Below, in pieces: positions 1-5,906 of a DNA stretch of 13,756 bases; position 1 is the first letter of the stretch; every line of letters begins with the position of its first letter. Where the stretch lies: positions 1 to 13,756 of the forward strand of contig JBKJUK010000116.1 of the NCBI GenBank assembly GCA_046590705.1. The letters run 5' to 3'. This stretch comes from JBKJUK01 sp046590705 (lineage in GTDB: Bacteria; Acidobacteriota; Thermoanaerobaculia; Gp7-AA8). Under the pieces are notes generated by a model. That model had not been told where the DNA came from. It worked only from the letters and a program-made list of their open reading frames with translations, and did not search any database. The position numbers and the translations under genes are program-made.

Positions 1-1149
1 GTTGGGGCGGTCGGCGCCGGTGCGAGCGGCCTCGGCCTGCACCGCCAGTTTCTCGTGCGCATCCTGATCATCGGATGCTCGTTTCTCCGGTTCCGGCTGT
101 TCACCCTCGGCGTCCGGGAGATGGACGAGCTTGATCAGCAGGGGAAAGTGATCGGAACCGACAGACGGCAGCCGTCGCAGCGACATTAACTTGAAGTCGT
201 TCGAGTGAAAAACGTGATCGAGGGGATAGCGGAAGAAAGGATTGTTGGCGTTGTAGCTATTGTAGAAGCCGCGGCCGACGCGCGGGTCGAGCAAACCGCT
301 CAGTCTGAGAAAAAGCTCACTGGTCGCTGACCAGGCTACATCGTTGAGGTCTCCTGCTACGACCGTGGGCCGATCTTCCTCGTCTCCGATTTCTCTGCCC
401 ATGATCACCAGTTCGGCGTCGCGAGGGGCGGAAAGCTGATCTCTGATCGGTTCAGGAGGGCGTGGGTGAATGGCATGGAAGGACACTTCCACACCGTTCC
501 TGAGCCTGATCTTCACGTGGGCCGACGGCACATCGTCCTGCACCAGAAACTTTACTTCCGGATCGACCAGCGGTAACCGGGAGAACAGCATCAATCCGTA
601 ATAGTTCTCCTGCGGTTGGCGGAGCACGAAGGGATATCTCTCCGAAAGCGACTCCATGGCTGCAGCCCAGCGACTGTCAGTCTCCACGGCCAGTACCACG
701 TCAGGTTTCTCCTTCTCAACCATATCGAGCAGCAGTTCGAAGCGATCGTTCTCCATGAGAACGTTCGAAACCAGCAGGGTAAAGGTGGCATCGCGATGCT
801 CCTCTGGAAGCTCCGATTCGTCGATGAAAGACACCTGCGTGGAATGCAGCGGAGTGTAAGGGAGAATTTTGAAAGTTTGCCATGCGGCGGTTGCGACCGA
901 CGCGGCAAGTAGGGCGCGTTCGAGCTTCGTCCCGCGGTAGAAGAGGGATCGGTAAAGCGCGGCAGAGGCCAGGGCCCCTGTAGCGATCTGCACGCGGGGG
1001 AAATCGAACAGGCGGAAGATCCAGTGGGGATTGCGGCTCAGACTGAGGGCTGTACCGACACTGGTGAACGCGGACAGCGCGAGGAGGGCGTTGGCGGCTC
1101 CGCTGGTGCGGGTGGATCGTGTATGGGAAGGCTCTATCTTTTTCTTCAT
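1..1149 (-). CDS. Membrane-anchored endonuclease/exonuclease/phosphatase (EEP) family protein, 3' end outside window
   Basis: Reading down from ATG 1149 gives 383 codons with no stop before the left edge, so the C-terminus is missing. Hydrophobic stretches at about residues 18-37, 53-70 and 77-95 suggest two or three N-terminal membrane helices. The rest is an EEP (DNase I/sphingomyelinase-like) catalytic domain from about 122 to 342. The visible family motifs are SNV..E (Asn129), the metal-binding Glu156 in AVETD, His225/His228 in FHAIHPR, GDLND at 266-270 and SDH at 332-334, so the catalytic set looks complete. A hydrophilic Glu/Asp/Arg tail starts near 346. An AGGA Shine-Dalgarno lies at 1156-1159, six bases before the ATG. 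The architecture resembles YafD-like EEP proteins. The substrate (nucleic acid, phospholipid or inositol phosphate) cannot be told from the sequence. It sits downstream of the lipid A operon but behind a 286-bp repeat-containing gap, so it may be transcribed separately. Confidence 0.85.
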   Translation of the reverse strand, partial: MKKKIEPSHTRSTRTSGAANALLALSAFTSVGTALSLSRNPHWIFRLFDFPRVQIATGALASAALYRSLFYRGTKLERALLAASVATAAWQTFKILPYTPLHSTQVSFIDESELPEEHRDATFTLLVSNVLMENDRFELLLDMVEKEKPDVVLAVETDSRWAAAMESLSERYPFVLRQPQENYYGLMLFSRLPLVDPEVKFLVQDDVPSAHVKIRLRNGVEVSFHAIHPRPPEPIRDQLSAPRDAELVIMGREIGDEEDRPTVVAGDLNDVAWSATSELFLRLSGLLDPRVGRGFYNSYNANNPFFRYPLDHVFHSNDFKLMSLRRLPSVGSDHFPLLIKLVHLPDAEGEQPEPEKRASDDQDAHEKLAVQAEAARTGADRPN

Positions 1150-1275
1150 GAGTCATCCTGGAGAAACGCAAGAATTGCACCGGGAAGACAACTGACGATT
1201 CGTCATTTCGCGCCCGGATCGCGCGTTGGCGATTGAGAGGAAGAGATTGGTCGCTACGGCATCCGCAGGAGAGCC

Positions 1276-1388
1276 GTCATTTCGAGCGGTAGGACGGGTG
1301 GGTGCGAGGAATCTACACGCAGGGACCGCGCTGTAAAATGTTGAGCGCGATCCTTTTGCGTAGATCCCTCGCTTCGCTTCGGGATGAC
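1276..1388. repeat. Dispersed palindromic repeat of the GTCATTTCGAGCG / GAGGAATCTAC type
   Basis: An imperfect inverted repeat fills much of the 1150-1435 gap. The left arm begins GTCATTTCGAGCG at 1276 and includes GCGAGGAATCTAC (1304-1316). The right arm has the matching GTAGATCCCTCGC (1360-1372, 12 of 13 paired) and ends GGGATGAC at 1388. The innermost stem is CGCGCT (1327-1332) with AGCGCG (1344-1349) around an 11-base loop. From memory, elements with these signature words are scattered in high copy between genes in Acidobacteriota and other soil bacteria and are often mis-annotated as small proteins containing 'PKRSEGS'. A shorter partial copy of the left end (GTCATTTCG) occurs near 1203. 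Copy number cannot be seen from one window. Confidence 0.7.
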
Positions 1389-1435
1389 AGCAACTTCCAA
1401 GTCGCCGTGCCTGAACGGATTACTGATGTCGACAG

Positions 1436-2329
1436 TCACTTCTTGCGAGGTCGCCACCGGTCATGCATCCAGACCCACTCGGCGGGGACGCTGCGAATCT
1501 GTTCCTCGATCGCTCGTGACATCGTACGGGTGAGTTCTGCCGGATCATCTTCTCGGGAAAGGAAGATCGGTTTGTCGAAGCGGATGAGCTGCTGATCGCC
1601 ACTTCGCTGAATGAAACCAGCAATGGCCGCGGCACCAGCTTTCACGGCCAGACGTGCTGGCCCTACAGGCGCAGGGGCGCTCTTTCCAAAGAAGATCACC
1701 TCAGTGTTCTCGGCCTTGATGCTTTGATCGATCAACACACCGAGAATCGCTCCGCTGCGCAGGGTCTGCAGCATTTCCCGCGCAGAGGAACCACTGCCTC
1801 GGCCGATTGTCTTCACACCGTGTCGCCCTCGGGAGGACACGATGAAATCGTTGATTCTGGAGTCGTAGAGTTCGCGAGCGATCACATTCATGTCGAAGCC
1901 GGACTTGCCAATCGCAGCGGCCATCCATTCCCAGTTGCCGCAGTGACCGGTGAAGAGTACGACGCCTTTTCCGTGATCGACTGCAGCCTGAAGGTTTTCG
2001 AGGCCGGCGAAGGTGGTGGTCTGGCTCATTGAAGACTTGTCGAGACGAGGAAGCCAGCAGATCTCCAGCAGTGATTTTCCAAGGTGCTCGAAGACGCCGC
2101 GAAGTAGAAGCGCTCTCGCTTCGGAGGACAGTTCTGGAAACGCGGTGGCGATGTTGCGCACGGCTTTCATCCGTTCTCTTCGAACTACCCTTCGGGCAAG
2201 CCGTCCGAGTGATGCGCCGATCCTGCGGGCGCGGAGAAGGGTCAGGCGAGAGCCCGCCATGCTTGCGGCGGTGAGGGCGCGAACGATGAGCCAGTTCTTA
2301 AACGTTTGGAGTCTGGAATTGCGCTTCAT
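1436..2329 (-). CDS. LpxL/HtrB-family lipid A (lysophospholipid) acyltransferase
   Basis: The 297-aa protein has the normal length for the bacterial lipid A acyltransferase family, which transfers an acyl chain from acyl-ACP to a lipid A precursor at the inner membrane. The catalytic HX4E motif is HCGNWE (His129, Glu134). LIDQ at 199-202 and the C-terminal WVWMHDRW at 285-292 are also typical. A weakly hydrophobic, basic N-terminus (residues about 10-45) fits peripheral or single-pass membrane attachment. I chose ATG 2329 because it has a GGAAGG ribosome site at 2335-2340, five bases away, and gives the family's length. An upstream in-frame start would only add residues overlapping kdsC. It overlaps the end of kdsC by 32 bp, so the two are probably co-translated, and pairing with a KDO gene supports a lipid A role. 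I cannot tell LpxL, LpxM and LpxP types apart. A gram-negative phospholipid or ornithine-lipid acyltransferase is an alternative. Confidence 0.88.
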   Translation of the reverse strand: MKRNSRLQTFKNWLIVRALTAASMAGSRLTLLRARRIGASLGRLARRVVRRERMKAVRNIATAFPELSSEARALLLRGVFEHLGKSLLEICWLPRLDKSSMSQTTTFAGLENLQAAVDHGKGVVLFTGHCGNWEWMAAAIGKSGFDMNVIARELYDSRINDFIVSSRGRHGVKTIGRGSGSSAREMLQTLRSGAILGVLIDQSIKAENTEVIFFGKSAPAPVGPARLAVKAGAAAIAGFIQRSGDQQLIRFDKPIFLSREDDPAELTRTMSRAIEEQIRSVPAEWVWMHDRWRPRKK

Positions 2330-2840
2330 CGAACCCTTCCACGATCCTGCTCCATTCGCCGCGCCCGCGCAGGATATGCTCGACGAGTTCACGGAAGGCA
2401 CCGCGTCCACCTGCAGCCTCTAATTTCAGATCGACTGCGGCCAGAACTTCCGGTGCTGCATCGGCGGGAGCTGCGGAAAATCCGGCGGCTCGTATGGGCG
2501 CGAGATCGGGCAGGTCGTCTCCGATGTAGCAGAGTTGATCGGGCGATAGTCCCAGTTCATTCATGATGCGCAGGGTCTCTTCGAGTTTACTCCCCGCGCT
2601 CTGCACCAGATGTGCGATTCCCAGTTCGGAACATCGACGCTGCAACGCTCTCGAATGCCGGCTGGTGACGACAGCGACCTCAATTCCGGCGCGCTGTGCG
2701 AGTTTGACCCCGAGGCCGTCACGAACGTTGAACTCTTTTACTTCACGCTGATCTTCGAGATAGATGATGCGGCCGTCTGTCCAGACGCCGTCGACGTCGG
2801 ACACGATCAGCTTGAGCCGCGAGAGAGGACTCGTCTCCAC
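2298..2840 (-). CDS. kdsC: 3-deoxy-D-manno-octulosonate 8-phosphate phosphatase (KdsC), GTG start
   Basis: This HAD-superfamily phosphatase hydrolyses KDO-8-phosphate to KDO in the cytoplasm, a late step before KDO is activated to CMP-KDO and added to lipid A. With the start at GTG 2840 it has 180 residues, close to stand-alone KdsC. Motif I is DVDGVWTDG (nucleophile Asp15, acid/base Asp17), motif II is VVTSRHS (Thr59), motif III is Lys85, and motif IV is IGDDLPD (Asp108/Asp109). NVRDGLG and the C-terminal GGRGAFREL segment are characteristic of KdsC among small C0-type HAD enzymes. The frame stays open to another GTG at 2888, which would add 16 residues and overlap purH by 47 bp. GTG 2840 follows the purH TAA after one base (TAACGTG) with an AGG about seven bases upstream, so I prefer it, but the choice is not certain. 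The 3' end overlaps the acyltransferase gene. Confidence 0.93.
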   Translation of the reverse strand: METSPLSRLKLIVSDVDGVWTDGRIIYLEDQREVKEFNVRDGLGVKLAQRAGIEVAVVTSRHSRALQRRCSELGIAHLVQSAGSKLEETLRIMNELGLSPDQLCYIGDDLPDLAPIRAAGFSAAPADAAPEVLAAVDLKLEAAGGRGAFRELVEHILRGRGEWSRIVEGFDEAQFQTPNV

Positions 2841-2841
2841 G

Positions 2842-4365
2842 TTAGTGCCTGAAGTGCCGCTCGCCCGTGAAGACCATGGCGATTCCACGCTCGTTTGCCG
2901 CGGCGATCACTTCATCGTCCCGCACTGAACCGCCAGGTTGCACGACCGCACGCACGCCTGCGTCGATCAGCAGATCGAGTCCGTCGCGAAATGGAAAAAA
3001 TGCGTCAGATGCGGCTACACACTGTTCCGTCGGCAGCACCGATTTCATGACGGCGATGCGCGCCGCATCGACGCGGCTCATCTGACCGGCACCGATCCCG
3101 GCGGACTGCGTGCCGCGAGCAAGGATGATGGTATTCGACTTCACGAAGGCAGCCAGATTCCAGGCGAAGGAGAGAGATTGCTGCTGCAGAGCGTCAGGCT
3201 TCGCGTCGGTGACGACCCGCCACGAAGCCACCGGAGCGAATGAGTCGCTCGACTGAAGTAGATATCCACCCGCAGCCGACTTCAGATCGAAGCGCGGTGT
3301 CATTCCCGACGAGGTGACCAGCCTGAGGTTCTTCCTTCTGGCCAGAATCTCCATGGCAGATTCGCTGAACGACGGTGCCACGATGACTTCCAGAAAAAGT
3401 GACGAGAGAATCTCGGCGTCTTCTGCTTCGAAGGGTCGGTTCACTCCGACGATTCCTCCGAACGCAGACACCGGATCCGACTCCAGGGCTTTCGCGATTG
3501 CTTCAGACAGAGTTGATGAAGTCGCTGTGCCGCACGGATTGGTGTGTTTGATGATGGTGCAGGCGGGCTCGTTGAAATTGCCGGCGATGCGCAAAGCGGC
3601 ATCGAGGTCGAGAAGGTTGTTGTATGAGAGTTCCTTCCCGTGGTGCTGCTTCCATGACAGCGCGCTGCCTGTTTCGCGGAAAAAGCCGGCCTGTTGTTGC
3701 GGATTCTCGCCGTAGCGAAGGTCCTGAGCTTTCTCCAGCGAGAGCATCAGCCGCTCCGGAACTCCGGCCTCCTGGGCAGTCTGATTGTCGATCGCCAGGA
3801 ATGAGGCGATCGCCGAGTCGTAGGCGGCAGTTTTTCTGAATACTTCGATTGCTGCTTCTCTTCTGAAGGCCGGCGACACGTTTCCGGTCGCTTCTTCCAT
3901 CATGAAGCGGTCGTAGAGCGAGGGAGAACAGAGCGGGAGGACGTGGCGGTAATTCTTGGCGGCTGCGCGAAGCATGGAGGGGCCGCCCACATCGATCTGT
4001 TCGATCGCTTCGATGTCGGTCACACCTTCACGCGCCACGGTTTTCTCGAACGGATAAAGGTTGACTACTACCAGATCGATCGCGCCGATTCCGCTCGAGG
4101 CGCAATCCTGGAGGTGACTGTCGTTGTCGCGATCGAAAAGAATGCCTCCGAAGACCCGCGGCGTAAGGGTTTTTACACGGCCTCCGAGGATCTCGGGGAA
4201 GCCGGTCCACTCAGCGATGGGGATGACTGGGATACCGGCATCTGCGAGGAACTTTGCGGTTCCACCAGTGGACAACATTTCTACTCCACGAGCGTGAAGG
4301 AATGCAGCGAGTTCAGCGAGACCAGACTTGTCCGATACCGAAAGAAGCGCTCGCTTAATCGTCAT
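2842..4365 (-). CDS. purH: Bifunctional AICAR transformylase / IMP cyclohydrolase (PurH)
   Basis: PurH catalyses the last two steps of purine synthesis: formylation of AICAR with 10-formyl-tetrahydrofolate, then ring closure to IMP. The 507-aa protein is close to the E. coli enzyme in length. The N-terminal MGS-like cyclohydrolase domain (about 1-190) starts ALLSVSDKSGL and carries STGGTA, GGRVKTLTP and DVGGPSMLRAAAKN (125-138). The transformylase domain (about 200-507) carries RYGENPQQ, the catalytic Lys273-His274 in KHTNPCG, AFGGIVGVN, KSNTI, SDAFFPFRDGLD and PGGSVRDDE, and ends GERHFRH as the family does. Both active sites look intact. The ATG overlaps the end of the upstream secreted-protein gene by 11 bp (ATGACGATTAA), and the stop lies one base before the proposed kdsC start. 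This implies translational coupling on one operon mRNA. No purine riboswitch is visible because purH is internal to the operon. Confidence 0.97.
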   Translation of the reverse strand: MTIKRALLSVSDKSGLAELAAFLHARGVEMLSTGGTAKFLADAGIPVIPIAEWTGFPEILGGRVKTLTPRVFGGILFDRDNDSHLQDCASSGIGAIDLVVVNLYPFEKTVAREGVTDIEAIEQIDVGGPSMLRAAAKNYRHVLPLCSPSLYDRFMMEEATGNVSPAFRREAAIEVFRKTAAYDSAIASFLAIDNQTAQEAGVPERLMLSLEKAQDLRYGENPQQQAGFFRETGSALSWKQHHGKELSYNNLLDLDAALRIAGNFNEPACTIIKHTNPCGTATSSTLSEAIAKALESDPVSAFGGIVGVNRPFEAEDAEILSSLFLEVIVAPSFSESAMEILARRKNLRLVTSSGMTPRFDLKSAAGGYLLQSSDSFAPVASWRVVTDAKPDALQQQSLSFAWNLAAFVKSNTIILARGTQSAGIGAGQMSRVDAARIAVMKSVLPTEQCVAASDAFFPFRDGLDLLIDAGVRAVVQPGGSVRDDEVIAAANERGIAMVFTGERHFRH

Positions 4366-5101
4366 TTTGCTCGTTGAGAAGCAGATTGCCTTTCTGCAGT
4401 GTTGCCGCGGTTCTGGTGTCTCCTCCCGATTCCTTCCAGATATGAAAGTAGAGATTCACGAGATCGGACACGGATCGGGAGTATGAGACCGCCGCGATTC
4501 CGAAGGCGGTTGACCGATCATCGAAATCAGAGGAATCGCCCCGTTCTCCGGATCGAAAATACTCTTCCTCCAGAAGGGGGTAGAAACGCGCGCTGCGTCG
4601 CAGCATGCCGTCGATGTAGGCAGCAGGAACGAGCTGCTTCTCCAGGCCATAGAAGACCGTCATGAATTTTGACTGGCGTCTCTGCAGGTAATGCTCGTAG
4701 TCGATACGGCTTGCTTCGAGGCGTTGGGTCGGCTTGCCGGAGTTGAAGGGGTTGTTTGCTTCTCCGACCAGATGCGCGATGCGGCCGAGTGACTCGGCGA
4801 ACCCGCTCATTCCTTTGCGGGCTCTCATTCCGGCTACGCTCTGCTCGATTTCCCGGAGGAGTTCGTTACGAAGATTGTTCTCGGCTCCGGCATGAAAGCG
4901 GTGGCCTGCACTGTTATCCCGGGCTGAAGCGCTCTCGAGTCCTCGACGGAAGTCAGACGAATACTGCTCGAGCACCCAGCGAAGGTCAGTTGGAGCGAGT
5001 GTGGCGCTCTTCGCGGCGATGCGCTGCTCCGTCTCCGGAGTCCATGCGTAGAGGGGCGAAGCGATGAGTGTCAGAAGCAGGAAGGAGAGCAGGCGTGGCA
5101 T
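4355..5101 (-). CDS. Secreted protein with mature N-terminal Trp, possibly phospholipase C/P1-nuclease-like
   Basis: The 248-aa product has a clear signal peptide (basic Arg3, hydrophobic 4-15, cleavage site LYA at 17-19). Cleavage would leave Trp20 as the first mature residue. In zinc-dependent phospholipase C and S1/P1 nucleases the N-terminal Trp is itself a zinc ligand. The mature part is mostly alpha-helical and contains GHRFH (67-70), AHLVGEANNPF (109-119), which resembles the family's H-x3-D/E zinc site (here His110, Glu114), and His137. Other expected ligands, such as the His about 13 residues after the Trp, are not obvious. It may therefore be a divergent or degenerate member, or an unrelated helical protein. 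The start at 5101 lacks a ribosome site but has a TAATAAAAT box 10-18 bases upstream. It is the first gene of the operon with purH, kdsC and the acyltransferase, and it overlaps purH by 11 bp. No role in purine or lipid A synthesis is evident. Confidence 0.7.
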   Translation of the reverse strand: MPRLLSFLLLTLIASPLYAWTPETEQRIAAKSATLAPTDLRWVLEQYSSDFRRGLESASARDNSAGHRFHAGAENNLRNELLREIEQSVAGMRARKGMSGFAESLGRIAHLVGEANNPFNSGKPTQRLEASRIDYEHYLQRRQSKFMTVFYGLEKQLVPAAYIDGMLRRSARFYPLLEEEYFRSGERGDSSDFDDRSTAFGIAAVSYSRSVSDLVNLYFHIWKESGGDTRTAATLQKGNLLLNEQNDD

Positions 5102-5165
5102 CTGATTGCGATTTTATTACAGTTCGCCGCAAATGCACCGTCCGGTGCGGGCTGCGTGCCGCGAC
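5102..5165. promoter_or_regulatory. Short divergent promoter region; possible leaderless promoter for the purH operon
   Basis: Only 64 bp separate the divergent starts at 5101 (minus) and 5166 (plus). On the minus strand TAATAAAAT occupies 5119-5111, and its TAAAAT half reads as a -10 box ending nine bases before the ATG at 5101. A transcript from it would start within a few bases of the ATG, and no Shine-Dalgarno precedes that ATG, so a leaderless or nearly leaderless mRNA is plausible. No convincing -35 hexamer is visible. No clear plus-strand promoter for the glycosylase gene was found. Confidence 0.35.
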
Positions 5166-5906
5166 ATGAAGAAGTCAACAGTCAGCACAGCCGGCGTTGG
5201 CACGAAGGGGCACCGCGCGGCCTCGCGCAGCAGCGCGTCCGGAACCTCCGCTTGCTCGACAGCAAAACGGGATTCACCTGCACAGGAAAGATCCTTCTGG
5301 CGCGCGCACGCGAAGCGTCTCTTCAACTGCCGTCTCTGCCCGGGCGTAGTCGGACTCCCGGTGACGGGCATCGTACCGGGCGCGCAGATCGTGCTGGTTG
5401 GTCAGGCACCGGGACCGCACGAGCTTGATCAGGCCCGACCGTTTGCGTATACGGCCGGAAAGCGACTCTTCTCCTGGTTCTCCACCATCGGAATTGACGA
5501 GGAAAGATTCCGGCGCGAAGTCCACATCGCTGCCGTGATCCGCTGCTTCCCCGGAAAGGATTCTTCCGGTGGCGACAGAGTCCCGTCAGGCGAAGAGATC
5601 GCTCGCTGCGCTTCACATCTCGAGAGGGAATTCACGTTGTTGCGTCCAGGCATCGTCATCGCCGTCGGTACTCTTGCAGCGGCGCAATTCATGAACTGCC
5701 GAAAACTGGTCGACGTGGTCGGGGTGCCGCATCGCGTCGAACGTTTTGGCCAACGTTTTGATGTGATCGTGCTGCCGCATCCGTCGGGACGCTCGACCTG
5801 GACCAACAAGTTCGAGAACGCCGAATTGCTCGAGCGTTCACTGGAACTGATACAGCAGCGATTCCACGCTGTGAACGATCACGGTTCTGATTCTTCGTGG
5901 CTTTGA
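5166..5906 (+). CDS. Uracil-DNA glycosylase superfamily protein with four Cys (family 4/5-like)
   Basis: The 246-aa protein matches the iron-sulfur uracil-DNA glycosylase group, which removes uracil or other damaged bases from DNA at the start of base excision repair. Cys55-x2-Cys58 with Cys127 and Cys148 have the order and spacing expected for the cluster ligands. Motif A is VGQAPGPHE (residues 78-86), followed by PFAYTAGKRL. Motif B is PHPSGRSTW (204-212). GQAPG resembles the GEAPG motif of family 4, whereas family 5 has GLAPA. HPSGRS is a variant motif B, so subfamily and base specificity stay open. The first 45 residues are a Ser/Ala/Arg/Thr-rich, probably disordered extension. No start has a good ribosome site: the frame stays open upstream to ATG 5133 and TTG 5106. 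I chose ATG 5166 because the others crowd the divergent gene. The 3' end overlaps the convergent synthase gene by 28 bp. Confidence 0.85.
   Translation: MKKSTVSTAGVGTKGHRAASRSSASGTSACSTAKRDSPAQERSFWRAHAKRLFNCRLCPGVVGLPVTGIVPGAQIVLVGQAPGPHELDQARPFAYTAGKRLFSWFSTIGIDEERFRREVHIAAVIRCFPGKDSSGGDRVPSGEEIARCASHLEREFTLLRPGIVIAVGTLAAAQFMNCRKLVDVVGVPHRVERFGQRFDVIVLPHPSGRSTWTNKFENAELLERSLELIQQRFHAVNDHGSDSSWL

Noticed and set aside
716..1180. A 154-codon open frame on the minus strand covering the start of the EEP gene
   Set aside because: It is Arg/Pro/His-rich with no motif. The alternative frame beginning at ATG 1149 has a ribosome site and a full EEP active site, so this is a shadow.
1254..1457. A 67-codon minus-strand frame containing PKRSEGS
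   Set aside because: It is the translation of the palindromic repeat at 1276-1388, a common source of spurious small proteins.
3943..4377. A 144-codon plus-strand frame inside purH
   Set aside because: It is antisense to conserved PurH sequence and carries no motif of its own.
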